Shown here one piece after another: positions 16,484-25,574 of a DNA stretch of 64,000 bases. The notes beneath the pieces are model-generated. The model searched no databases, had not been told where the DNA came from, and was given only the letters and a program-made list of their open reading frames with translations. How positions within the stretch are numbered: the stretch's first letter is position 1; each line of letters starts with the position of its first letter. The position numbers were made by a program, and so were the translations under genes. The stretch comes from Streptomyces sp. NK08204 (lineage in GTDB: Bacteria; Actinomycetota; Actinomycetes; Streptomycetales; Streptomycetaceae), in contig NZ_JAINVF010000025.1 of assembly GCF_020400585.1 (NCBI RefSeq), positions 38,875 to 102,874 on the forward strand, written 5' to 3'.

Positions 16484-16538
16484 GAGTTTGATTTTCCAAC
16501 GCACTAGGCTAGGGTGAGTTTGAATTTCCTACTTACTA
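16484..16538. promoter_or_regulatory. Direct repeat operator of HxlR regulator
   Basis: Two 23-bp direct repeats, 16484-16506 and 16516-16538, match at 19 of 23 positions; both read GAGTTTGA-N-TTTCC-N-AC-NN-ACTA. The period is 32 bp, three helix turns. The AT-rich sequence stands out from its surroundings and lies between the divergent HxlR and thiolase genes. Confidence 0.65.
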
Positions 16539-16585
16539 ATGGTCGCCGCGGCTGTCCGTCGCGGCCGTCGCGGGAGGCCCGCACC

Positions 16586-17755
16586 ATGCGAGACGCAGTC
16601 ATCGTCGAAGCCGTACGCACCCCCATCGGCAAGGGCAAGCCGAACGGTTCCCTCGCGCACGTGCACCCCGTACAGCTCCTCGCCCACACCCTGCGCACCC
16701 TGGTGGAGCGCTCCGGCGTCGACCCGGCGCTGATCGACGACGTCATCGGCGGGACCGTCGACCAGGTCGGCGAGCAGGCCATGAACACCACCCGGTACGC
16801 CGTCCTCGCGGCGGGCTTCCCGGACTGGGTCCCGGCGACCACGGTGGACCGCCAGTGCGGCTCCTCCCAGCAGGCCGTGCACTTCGCCGCACAGGGCGTC
16901 ATCTCGGGCGCGTACGACCTCGTCGTCGCGTGCGGGGTGGAGTCGATGAGCCGGGTGCCGATGTGGTCCAACGTGCCCGCGGGCAAGGACCCGTTCGGAC
17001 CGGGCGTCGCCGAGCGCTACCCGGAGGGCCTGGTACCGCAGGGCATCAGCGCCGAGCTGATCGCCGCCAAGTGGTCCCTCACCCGCGCCCGGATGGACGA
17101 GTTCGCCGTCTTCTCGCACCACAAGGCGGCCCGGGCGTGGACGGACGGCCTCTTCGACGCCGAGGTCGCGCCGCTGGACGGCGTCGCCCGCGACGAGTGC
17201 GTACGGCCGGACAGCACCCCGCAGATCCTCGCCGGCCTCAAGCCCGCCTACTTCGACCCCGGCTTCGCCGAGCGCTTCCCGCAGATCGAGTGGAACGTCA
17301 CCGCCGGCAACGCGAGCCCCGTCAACGACGGCGCCAGTGCCGTCCTGATCACTTCCAGCGACACCGCCGCCCGCCTCGGCCTGCGCCCGCTCGCCCGTCT
17401 GCACAGCTTCGCCGTCACCGGCTCCGACCCGCTGCTGATGCTCACCGGCGTCGTACCGGCCACCGAGAAGGTGCTGCGCCGGGCCGGCCTGAACCTCGAC
17501 GACATCGACCTGTTCGAGGTCAACGAGGCCTTCTCCAGCGTGGTCCTGGCCTGGCAGCAGGAGACCGGCGCGGACCTCGCCAAGGTCAACGTGCACGGCG
17601 GCGCCATCGCTCTCGGCCACCCGCTCGGCGCCAGCGGCACCCGCCTGACCACCACCCTCGTCCACGCCATGCGCGAGCGCGGCGCCCGCTACGCCCTCCA
17701 GACCATGTGCGAGGCGGGCGGACTCGCCAACGCGATGATCCTGGAAGGGGTATGA
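16586..17755 (+). CDS. Acetyl-CoA C-acyltransferase (thiolase)
   Basis: A 389-residue thiolase that makes or cleaves 3-oxoacyl-CoA. The nucleophilic Cys91 lies in DRQCGSSQQAVHFA, the loop VNEAFSS is intact, His345 lies in ALGHPLGASGTR, and the acid/base Cys375 in TMCEAGGLANAM. It belongs to the steroid/fatty acid beta-oxidation-like group rather than to the PHB biosynthetic type, judged from the CEAGG variant. The ATG at 16586 has GGGAGG at 8 bases. A longer frame starts upstream but would run through the operator repeat. Alone in its transcript; controlled by the divergent HxlR regulator (inferred). Confidence 0.9.
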   Translation: MRDAVIVEAVRTPIGKGKPNGSLAHVHPVQLLAHTLRTLVERSGVDPALIDDVIGGTVDQVGEQAMNTTRYAVLAAGFPDWVPATTVDRQCGSSQQAVHFAAQGVISGAYDLVVACGVESMSRVPMWSNVPAGKDPFGPGVAERYPEGLVPQGISAELIAAKWSLTRARMDEFAVFSHHKAARAWTDGLFDAEVAPLDGVARDECVRPDSTPQILAGLKPAYFDPGFAERFPQIEWNVTAGNASPVNDGASAVLITSSDTAARLGLRPLARLHSFAVTGSDPLLMLTGVVPATEKVLRRAGLNLDDIDLFEVNEAFSSVVLAWQQETGADLAKVNVHGGAIALGHPLGASGTRLTTTLVHAMRERGARYALQTMCEAGGLANAMILEGV

Positions 17756-17771
17756 GGAGCGGCCTGACCCA

Positions 17772-18467
17772 TCACCGACCGCGCAGCTGATGGCGCTTGC
17801 GCCAGGCCACCACGCCACCCGCGAGCGCCGGCACGGCGACGGCGGCCAGCGCCGCCATGAAGGCGGGGGACGTCGGCGCCGAGGCGCGGGCGCCGGCGAC
17901 CGCGTAGGCGGCGGTGTTCGGGATCGAACCCAGGCCGGTCGCCAGCAGGAACGGCAGCCAGCCCATACGGGAGACGGCCGCGCAGTAGTTCGCCACGCAG
18001 AAGGGCACACCCGGGAAGAGGCGGGCCGCCAGCATCGACCGGAAGCCGTGCCGGCTGAGCTGGCTGTCGACCGCCTTCAGCCAGCGTCCGCGCAGCAAGG
18101 GGCGCAACGCGTCCTGCCCGAGCAACCGGCCCAGACCGAAGGCCACCCCGGCGCCGAGCACCGTGCCCGCCAGCGCGCTGGTGAGCCCCAGCCGGGAACC
18201 GAACAGTGCGCCCGCCGCCAGGTTCAGCAGGGGGCGCGGCACGAACGCCACCGCGCACAGCCCGTACGCCACCGCGAACACCAGCACCGCCGCGGCACCG
18301 CCGAGCCGCGGCGGCCAGCCCTGCGTGAGCAGCCGCTGTGGCTCGAACAGCAGCACGCACACCGCGGCTGCCGCGAGCAGTGCCACCAGCAGCGACAGGC
18401 GCGCGTACGGCGACAGGAGCGCCCTGCGCAAGGCCGGGGCGGTGCCGGAGCGGTTGGCATCGAGCAT
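17772..18467 (-). CDS. TVP38/TMEM64 family membrane protein
   Basis: A 231-residue integral membrane protein with the VTT/SNARE-associated (DedA-like) domain. Helices are seen at about 22-45, 58-80 and 90-115, with the family words FVPRPLLNLAAGALFG and, later, ARLFPGVPFCVANYCAAVSRM. A final helix and the basic end WRKRHQLRGR place the C-terminus in the cytoplasm. Relatives act as lipid scramblases or in membrane homeostasis. It converges on the thiolase gene. A second member of the superfamily, DedA, is encoded 7 kb to the right. Confidence 0.85.
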   Translation of the reverse strand: MLDANRSGTAPALRRALLSPYARLSLLVALLAAAAVCVLLFEPQRLLTQGWPPRLGGAAAVLVFAVAYGLCAVAFVPRPLLNLAAGALFGSRLGLTSALAGTVLGAGVAFGLGRLLGQDALRPLLRGRWLKAVDSQLSRHGFRSMLAARLFPGVPFCVANYCAAVSRMGWLPFLLATGLGSIPNTAAYAVAGARASAPTSPAFMAALAAVAVPALAGGVVAWRKRHQLRGR

Positions 18468-18571
18468 CCGGTGACATTAACCGACGAACGCGTGTGATCG
18501 CCGTACGGCCCTGCCCGTCCGCCGAACTCCCCCCGAGGGAAAACCATTCGACGCCGGGCAGACGGTCGACG

Positions 18572-18685
18572 ATGATCCTCGGTATGTTCCGGTACGCCTT
18601 CCACCTCGCAGCATCCGCCGTCGCGGATGCCCCGAAGGCTGCCGTCCTGATCCTCGTGGCCGCTGTCGACGGCGCCCGAAGCTGA
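18572..18685 (+). CDS. Possible small ORF before tuf3
   Basis: A 37-codon frame (MILGMFRYAFHLAASAV...) with a hydrophobic, Ala-rich sequence and a stop 100 bases before tuf3. It has no good ribosome binding site. It could be a leader peptide or short membrane peptide, or chance. Reported only as a possibility. Confidence 0.15.
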   Translation: MILGMFRYAFHLAASAVADAPKAAVLILVAAVDGARS

Positions 18686-18785
18686 CCCTCTCCGGATCGT
18701 CCGGCGGACCCCGCAGGGGGAGGGTCGGCCAGTTCCCCGGGGTCCCGCATTCCCGTAGCACCGCCAGAGACTTCGAGGTACAGCC

Positions 18786-19976
18786 ATGTCCAAAACGGCA
18801 TACGTACGCACCAAGCCGCACCTGAACATCGGCACCATGGGCCACGTCGACCACGGCAAGACGACCCTGACCGCCGCCATCACCAAGGTCCTGGCCGAGC
18901 GCGGCACCGACAGCACCACCCGGTACGTTTCGTTCGACCGTATCGACCGGGCCCCGGAGGAGGCGGCCCGCGGCATCACCATCAACATCGCGCACGTCGA
19001 GTACGAGACCGACACCCGGCACTACGCCCACGTCGACATGCCGGGCCACGCCGACTACGTCAAGAACATGGTCACCGGCGCCGCGCAGCTCGACGGGGCG
19101 ATCCTCGTCGTCTCCGCACTCGACGGGATCATGCCGCAGACCGCGGAGCACGTGCTGCTCGCCCGGCAGGTGGGCGTCGACCACATCGTCGTCGCCCTCA
19201 ACAAGGCCGACGCCGTCGACGACGGCGAGGACGCTGTGCTGGCCGACCTGGTCGAGCTGGAGATCCGCGAGTTGCTCACCGCCCAGGGGTATCCGGGGGA
19301 CGCCGTACCCGTCGTACGAGTCTCCGGGCTGAGGGCCCTGGAGGGCGACCCGCGCTGGACGGCGTCGATCGAGGCGCTGCTCGACGCGGTCGACACCTAT
19401 GTGCCCGTGCCCGAGCGCTACCTCGACGCGCCCTTCCTGCTGCCCGTGGAGAACGTGCTCACCATCACCGGCCGCGGCACGGTCGTCACGGGAGCCGTCG
19501 AGCGCGGGACCCTGCGGGTGGGTGACCGGGTCGAGGTGCTCGGGGCCGGCGCCGAGACCGTCGTCACCGGCCTGGAGACCTTCGGCAAGCCCATGGCGCA
19601 GGCACAGGCCGGGGACAACGTGGCCGTGCTGCTGCGCGGGGTGCCACGGGACGCGGTGCGGCGGGGGCACGTGGTGGCCGCACCGGGGAGTGTGGTGCCG
19701 AGTCGCCGGTTCACGGCGCGGGTGTACGTGCTGTCCGCCCGCGAGGGTGGCCGTACGACGCCCCTCGCCACGGGGTACCGGCCGCAGTTCTACATCCGTA
19801 CGGCGGATGTGGTGGGGAACGTCGACCTGGGGGAGGCGGGGGCCGCCCGGCCCGGGGACACGGTCGAGATGACCGTCGAGCTGGGGCGGGACGTTCCGCT
19901 GGAGCCGGGTCTCGGCTTCGCCATCCGTGAGGGCGGCAGGACCGTGGGCGCGGGCACGGTCGTCTTCGTGGGCTAA
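18786..19976 (+). CDS. tuf3: Elongation factor Tu, third type (EF-Tu3)
   Basis: A 396-residue EF-Tu, complete with P-loop GHVDHGKT (19-26), switch I RGITIN (62-67), switch II DMPGH (84-88, with Met replacing the usual Cys), and NKAD (139-142). It stands alone, not in the str operon, and differs widely from the housekeeping protein, which matches the divergent tuf3 known in several Streptomyces. Aligned with E. coli, Tyr160 is Gln167, Arg230 is Ala237 and Gly275 is Ala280, all positions where changes give elfamycin-class resistance; Gln124, Gln329 and Ala375 equivalents are unchanged. GAGG lies eight bases before the ATG. A backup translation factor for inhibitor stress is the likely role. Confidence 0.93.
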   Translation: MSKTAYVRTKPHLNIGTMGHVDHGKTTLTAAITKVLAERGTDSTTRYVSFDRIDRAPEEAARGITINIAHVEYETDTRHYAHVDMPGHADYVKNMVTGAAQLDGAILVVSALDGIMPQTAEHVLLARQVGVDHIVVALNKADAVDDGEDAVLADLVELEIRELLTAQGYPGDAVPVVRVSGLRALEGDPRWTASIEALLDAVDTYVPVPERYLDAPFLLPVENVLTITGRGTVVTGAVERGTLRVGDRVEVLGAGAETVVTGLETFGKPMAQAQAGDNVAVLLRGVPRDAVRRGHVVAAPGSVVPSRRFTARVYVLSAREGGRTTPLATGYRPQFYIRTADVVGNVDLGEAGAARPGDTVEMTVELGRDVPLEPGLGFAIREGGRTVGAGTVVFVG

Positions 19977-19995
19977 AGCGCCTGCCGGATCCCCG

Positions 19996-20007
19996 CACAA
20001 TGGAGAG
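19996..20007 (+). promoter_or_regulatory. -10 hexamer of probable leaderless gene
   Basis: CACAAT at 19996-20001 followed by six bases and the GTG at 20008. No separate ribosome binding site at proper distance. Confidence 0.4.
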
Positions 20008-20853
<846 letters not shown>

Positions 20854-20998
20854 CACCGCCTGCCCGGTACCGGCCCCCTGCCGCGTTGCGTTGTTTCGGC
20901 AGCCGCACTCCCGCCCCCTGACAGGGGCTCCGCAACAGAGAGACCACTCAGGGCACGTGAGCACGGCTGTCGCTCATGTGTCTGGCCTCGTCGGCCTT

Positions 20999-21025
20999 CC
21001 GGCCCGCCGGGGCGGGGCGGGCCGG
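20999..21025. terminator. Terminator between convergent genes
   Basis: CCGGCCCGCC (20999-21008) pairs with GGCGGGCCGG (21016-21025): a 10-bp stem with 7-nt loop, between the convergent spermidine synthase-like gene and the next membrane protein gene. Confidence 0.6.
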
Positions 21026-21040
21026 CGTGTGTCTGGGGGC

Positions 21041-22039
21041 TCAGTCGCTCGTCGGGGTTCCGTGCAGCCGGACGGTGCGGAGGATCTTCAGGACGGTCGC
21101 GTCGGCAACCTCGCCGTGCACGCCCTTCGCACCGAAGAAGTTGAACGACACGTAGTCGTCATTGGAGTTCTTGAAGCCGAACGTGAGCGCCTTGCCGTCG
21201 CTCGCGCACTTGCCCTTGGCGGGCGTGTCCGTCGAGTGCGCCCAGCCGTAGCTGCCCTGGATCCCCGAGGCGGTCGTGAACGGCGTGCCCTTCTGGTCGA
21301 AGGTGATGCTCTTCTTGTCGGGCATGGTGTAGCCGCCGAAGACCCACCAGGCCGGCGTGTTGACCGCTATCTCGTCGGTGTTCTTCGCACCGCTCGCGCC
21401 CTTGGACCCCACGACGGCCAGCGGAGTGTCCTCGGTACGGCCGTCTTTGTCGTCGTCGGACGTGCACCACTTGGACTGGTACTCGGCGAGGCCCGACATG
21501 GTGATGCCCTTGTCCTTCTCCTTGGGGAAGTCGAAGGAGTAGGCCGCGCCCGGGGACTCGACCTCCCACTCGGCGGGCACGTCGAAGGCGATGCCCCACT
21601 TGGGGTTCACCACGACCTTCCAGCCCGGAATCGTCGGCTTCTCCGCCCCACCGCCGCGCGGGTTGTCCGTGGTGGACGGCGTCGCCGTCGGAGCCGCCGT
21701 CGGGGACTGGCCCGGCTTGCCCTTGCCGTTGCTCGCCTCGTCGTCCTTCGAGCCGCTCAGGACCAGATATCCGGTCACGCCCGCGGCGACCACGACGGCC
21801 GCCGCCGCGATGACCGCGATCAGCTTCGTCCGTCCGCCGCCGCCCTGCGGGGGTGTGGGCAGCGGCGCGGCAGGGGGCTGCTGCTGACCCCACTGCGGCT
21901 GCTGCCCGTACGGGTTCGCCTGCGGATACTGCTGGTAGCCGGGCTGCTGGTACGGATTCGGCTGCTGGTAACCCGGCTGCTGGTACGGGTTGTTCTGCGG
22001 GTTCTGCGCGCCCCCGGGCGGCTGATCTCCTGGCCACAT
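21041..22039 (-). CDS. Membrane-anchored protein with PYQQPGYQQ repeats
   Basis: A 332-residue single-pass protein. The cytoplasmic N-terminus has low-complexity repeats of NPYQQPGYQQ type, then a basic GGGGRTKL and one helix (IAVIAAAAVVVAAGVTGYLVL, about 75-95). The outside part has a Ser/Thr/Pro linker and a globular domain starting WKVVVNPKWGIAFDVPAEWEVES, with two cysteines (SKWCTSDDDKD and GKCASDGKA). Proteins of this architecture are common in Streptomyces and their role is unknown; the outer domain looks like a ligand- or surface-binding module. ATG at 22039. Confidence 0.8.
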   Translation of the reverse strand: MWPGDQPPGGAQNPQNNPYQQPGYQQPNPYQQPGYQQYPQANPYGQQPQWGQQQPPAAPLPTPPQGGGGRTKLIAVIAAAAVVVAAGVTGYLVLSGSKDDEASNGKGKPGQSPTAAPTATPSTTDNPRGGGAEKPTIPGWKVVVNPKWGIAFDVPAEWEVESPGAAYSFDFPKEKDKGITMSGLAEYQSKWCTSDDDKDGRTEDTPLAVVGSKGASGAKNTDEIAVNTPAWWVFGGYTMPDKKSITFDQKGTPFTTASGIQGSYGWAHSTDTPAKGKCASDGKALTFGFKNSNDDYVSFNFFGAKGVHGEVADATVLKILRTVRLHGTPTSD

Positions 22040-22166
22040 GGGGAGTAACCCTAGTCGTGTCGTGGACACGATTCGGTCACCGGATCTTGTCAGGGGCGTA
22101 CCAGGAGGACGGCGGGGGGCCGTGGACTCTGGCCAGCCCGACCTACTCGCTAGTAACATCGCGGCC

Positions 22167-22625
22167 ATGAGCACAGACCAGATGTCGATCGGCGAGCTGC
22201 TCGCCGCCGCGGTTCCGATGGTGCGGACCCTGAACCTGGAGTACCTGGAGACCACTCCGGAGCGGGCTGTCCTGTCGCTGCCGGACCAGAGCGAGTACCG
22301 CAACCACGTCGGCGGGCCGCACGCCGGCGCGATGTTCACGCTCGGCGAGTCCGCGAGCGGTGCGATCGTCCTCGCGGCCTTCGGCGACCAGCTCTCGCGC
22401 GCCGTGCCGCTGCCGGTCACCGCGCAGATCGCCTTCAAGAAGATCGCCCTGGGCCCGGTCAAGGCCACCGCGACCCTCGGCCGTCCGATCGCCGACATCG
22501 TCGCCGAACTCGACGCGGGCAAGCGCCCCGAGTTCCCGGTGACGGTCGTCATCCAGCGCGAGGACGGGGCCGTCACCAGCGAGATGGAAGTGACCTGGAC
22601 ACTGCGGCCCAACGACAAGGACTGA
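22167..22625 (+). CDS. Hotdog-fold thioesterase (DUF4442/PaaI-like)
   Basis: A 152-residue single hotdog-fold protein. The conserved EYRNHVGGPHAGAMFTLGESASGAIVL contains the HAGA motif and the active-site Glu typical of PaaI-like or DUF4442 acyl-CoA thioesterases; the end EVTWTLRPND is a common strand. It probably hydrolyses an acyl-CoA, substrate unknown. TAACAT at 22154-22159 stands seven bases before the ATG at 22167 and no ribosome binding site is present, so translation is probably leaderless. A hairpin follows the stop codon. Confidence 0.8.
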   Translation: MSTDQMSIGELLAAAVPMVRTLNLEYLETTPERAVLSLPDQSEYRNHVGGPHAGAMFTLGESASGAIVLAAFGDQLSRAVPLPVTAQIAFKKIALGPVKATATLGRPIADIVAELDAGKRPEFPVTVVIQREDGAVTSEMEVTWTLRPNDKD

Positions 22626-22648
22626 CACGCCTGACACGCTGTAGGTGA

Positions 22649-22674
22649 GGGGCCCGGCCGGGAGGACGGGCCCC
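22649..22674 (+). terminator. Terminator after thioesterase gene
   Basis: GGGGCCCG (22649-22656) and CGGGCCCC (22667-22674) form an 8-bp stem with a 10-nt loop, followed by TTCGG, 23 bases after the stop. Confidence 0.65.
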
Positions 22675-22860
22675 TTCGGCTGCCACCGGCCCCCGTCGAT
22701 CGCCGTCGACGTCCTCGACATCGTTGACACGAGTCATCGCGAGGCCTAGTTTCCGGTCCGCCCCCGTGTTGTCCGACGGGGCGTCATATCCCGGTCGGGA
22801 GGCGCGTGGGCGCTCAGCGGTGCACAACCGCGTGCCCGCGCACCGAAGGAGTGACGGCCC

Positions 22861-25353
22861 ATGCCCGCCCCCGTCTCCCGTCGTTCCACCCTGCGCCTGA
22901 CGGCCGCCGCGATCGCGGCCGCCGCGACCGCCGTCGGCACGGTCCCTGCGGTCCGGCACGCCTTCGCGGCCGGCGGACCCGGGCCAGGCGCCGGTCGCCG
23001 CGTCGAGGGCCTGATCGCGAAGCTGACCCTCGATGAGAAGGTCTCTCTCCTGCACGGCGCCGACGATCCGGATGCGCTCGGCCAGGCCGGCTACGTCCCC
23101 GGCGTCCCCCGCCTCGGCATTCCGCCGCTGCGGCTCGCCGACGGACCCGCCGGGGTCCGCGTCACCCGGCACGCCACCGCCCTGCCCGCTCCGGTGCTGC
23201 TCGCCTCCGCCTTCGATCCGGACCTGGCCCGCCGCTACGGCCGGGTCATCGGCCACGAGGGACGCGCTCTCGGCCAGGACGTGCTCCTGTCCCCGATGGT
23301 CAACCTCATCCGCTCCCCGTACGCGGGCCGCAACTTCGAGACCTTCGGCGAGGACCCGCTGCTCGCCGCCGACCTGGTCGCCGCCGAGATCGAGGGCATC
23401 CAGGGCCAGGGGCTCATCGCGACCGTCAAGCACTTCGCGCTGAACAACCAGGAGAAGGACCGCACCTCCCTCGACGTCCGGGCCGGCGAACGGACCATGC
23501 ACGAGCTGGAACTGCGCGGCTTCGAAGCCGCCGTCCGGGCCGGCACCGGCGCCGTGATGGGCGCCTACAACAAGGTCGACGGCACCTACGCCTGCGAGAA
23601 CCGGACGCTGCTCACCGGCATCCTGCGCGAGCAGTGGGGCTTCACGGGCTGGGTGATGAGCGACTGGTTCGCCGCGCACAGCACCGCCGCCGCGCTCACC
23701 GCCGGGCTCGACATGGAGATGCCCGACGACACCTGCTTCGGTACGGCGCTGAAGACAGCCGTACGCGACGGCAGTGTGCCGGAGCGGTACGTCGACCGGG
23801 CCGTGCGGCGTGTGCTCACCGTCATGGACCGGTTCGGGCTCCTCGACGGCACCCCGCCCGCCCGCCCCGAGCGCGATGCCGGGGCCGGGGCGGCGGTCGC
23901 CCTGGAGGTCGCCAAGGCGGGCGCGACGCTGCTGCGCAACGAACACCGCACCCTGCCCCTCGACGCCGGCCGTATCGCGGTGATCGGACCCACCGGGGCG
24001 TTGCCGTTCGTCAGCGGCGCCGGCAGCGCCCATGTCGTCCCCGACGCGGCGACGAGCCCCCTCGACGCGATCCGCGACCGCGCCGCCGACCCCGTTGTGT
24101 ACGCCCTCGGAGAGGACCTGTACGGCAAGGCGTTCCCGCCCGACGCCCTCGCCCCGCGCCTCGACACCGAGGCCCAGCACGTCGCCGCCGGGCACACCTG
24201 GACCTACGAGGGCACGCTCACCGCCCCCGAGGACGACGACTGGACCCTGCTCATCCACTACTCGGGCACCCCCACGCTGCGGCCGAAGGTGCTCCTCGAC
24301 GGACAGGAACTGTTCCCGCTCGCTCCCGGATACGACGAGTACATCCTCTTCGGCGGTCTGCTCTCCCGCGCCCCCGACGCACTCGCCGTGCGCCGAAGGA
24401 CCCTCCGCCTCACCAAGGGCCCGCACGCCCTGCACATCAGCGCGCAGGGCGGCGACCGTGGCCAGCTGTTCAGGCTGCGCCGGATCACCGGTGCCACCCG
24501 GGCCGCGGACGTGGCCGAGGCCGTCACCGCGGCACGGGCCGCCCGGCACGTCGTCCTGTTCGCCTACGAGGACGCCACCGAGGGCCTGGACCGCGGCACC
24601 ATCGCCCTGCCCGGACACCAGGAGGCCCTGATCGACGCGGTGATCGCGGCCAACCGGCGCACCACCGTCGTCCTCAACACCTCCTCGGCCACTTCGATGC
24701 CCTGGCTGCGGCGCACCGGCGCGGTGCTCCAGATGTACTACCCGGGCCAGGAGGGAGCCGCCGCCACCGCCGCCGTCCTGTTCGGGGACTGCGACCCCGG
24801 CGGACGCCTCACCCAGTCCTTCCCGGCCGACGACGACCACCACCCGGTCGCGGGCGACCCGCACCGCTACCCCGGCGTCGACGGCGAGGAGGACTACTCG
24901 GAGGGGATCCACCTCGGCTACCGCTGGTACGACGCCAACGGCGTGCGCCCGCTGTTCCCTTTCGGACACGGGCTGTCGTACACCTCCTTCGCCTATGCGG
25001 ATGTGGCGGCCCGGTGGACGGGCGACGGGCTGGACGTGACCTTCACCGTGCACAACACCGGCCGGCGGGACGGCATCGACGTGCCCCAGGTGTACCTCGG
25101 CCCCTCCCCGGACCTCCGACTGGACCAGGCCGTACGGGTGTTGGGCGGCTACCGGCGCATCGCGCTGGCGGCGGGGGAGGGGTGCCGGGTGACCGTCCGG
25201 GTGACCCGGCGCTCCCTGTCGTCGTGGGACCCGCACCGGCACGGCTGGGCCCTCGGCACCGGGCCCCGCACGGTGTGGGTGGGCGCGTCCTCGGGTGACC
25301 TGCGGCTGCGCACGAGGGTGCGGGTGACGGGTGCGGCGAGCGGTGCGCAGTGA
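22861..25353 (+). CDS. Secreted GH3 beta-glucosidase with PA14 domain
   Basis: An 830-residue glycoside hydrolase of family 3. The N-terminus has a Tat-like signal (SRRSTLRLTAAAIA) and an AFA-A cleavage site near residue 37-38, so it is exported folded. The barrel domain has RLADGPAGVR, NFETFGEDP, TVKHFALNNQE and the nucleophile Asp268 in WVMSDW. A PA14-like insert (about 430-550, HTWTYEGTLTAPEDDDWTLLIHY) interrupts the second domain, as in many GH3 beta-glucosidases; then NTSSATSMPWL, YPGQEGAAATAAVLFGD and a fibronectin-like C-terminus (FPFGHGLSYTSF onward). It should release glucose or similar sugars from beta-glucosides. Single gene; nothing around suggests a larger sugar locus. Confidence 0.92.
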   Translation: MPAPVSRRSTLRLTAAAIAAAATAVGTVPAVRHAFAAGGPGPGAGRRVEGLIAKLTLDEKVSLLHGADDPDALGQAGYVPGVPRLGIPPLRLADGPAGVRVTRHATALPAPVLLASAFDPDLARRYGRVIGHEGRALGQDVLLSPMVNLIRSPYAGRNFETFGEDPLLAADLVAAEIEGIQGQGLIATVKHFALNNQEKDRTSLDVRAGERTMHELELRGFEAAVRAGTGAVMGAYNKVDGTYACENRTLLTGILREQWGFTGWVMSDWFAAHSTAAALTAGLDMEMPDDTCFGTALKTAVRDGSVPERYVDRAVRRVLTVMDRFGLLDGTPPARPERDAGAGAAVALEVAKAGATLLRNEHRTLPLDAGRIAVIGPTGALPFVSGAGSAHVVPDAATSPLDAIRDRAADPVVYALGEDLYGKAFPPDALAPRLDTEAQHVAAGHTWTYEGTLTAPEDDDWTLLIHYSGTPTLRPKVLLDGQELFPLAPGYDEYILFGGLLSRAPDALAVRRRTLRLTKGPHALHISAQGGDRGQLFRLRRITGATRAADVAEAVTAARAARHVVLFAYEDATEGLDRGTIALPGHQEALIDAVIAANRRTTVVLNTSSATSMPWLRRTGAVLQMYYPGQEGAAATAAVLFGDCDPGGRLTQSFPADDDHHPVAGDPHRYPGVDGEEDYSEGIHLGYRWYDANGVRPLFPFGHGLSYTSFAYADVAARWTGDGLDVTFTVHNTGRRDGIDVPQVYLGPSPDLRLDQAVRVLGGYRRIALAAGEGCRVTVRVTRRSLSSWDPHRHGWALGTGPRTVWVGASSGDLRLRTRVRVTGAASGAQ

Positions 25354-25574
25354 CGGGCGCGCCGTCTCCGCCGGCGGAAGGAGCGGAAGGAGCGAGGGCG
25401 CGGCGCAGCCCCGAGCGGGCCGGGGTGGAGCAGTTCGCCGGGGCCGGGCCGGCAGGGACAGTGACGCGTGCGTGAAGGCCGCCGTTCGGTGCCGACCAGG
25501 TAGCCTTCCCTTGGGGTGCCCTTTACGTGCGGCGCACCCGGAAGTCAGGGCCAGCGACAGGGAGGAACCCGGCG
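25354..25574. other. Promoter-sized gap before DedA gene
   Basis: No gene is seen in these 221 bases. The right end carries a less GC-rich stretch (around 25500-25530, 'tagccttcccttgggg' and 'ctttacg') that may hold the promoter of the DedA gene. No clear palindrome or repeat. Confidence 0.4.
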
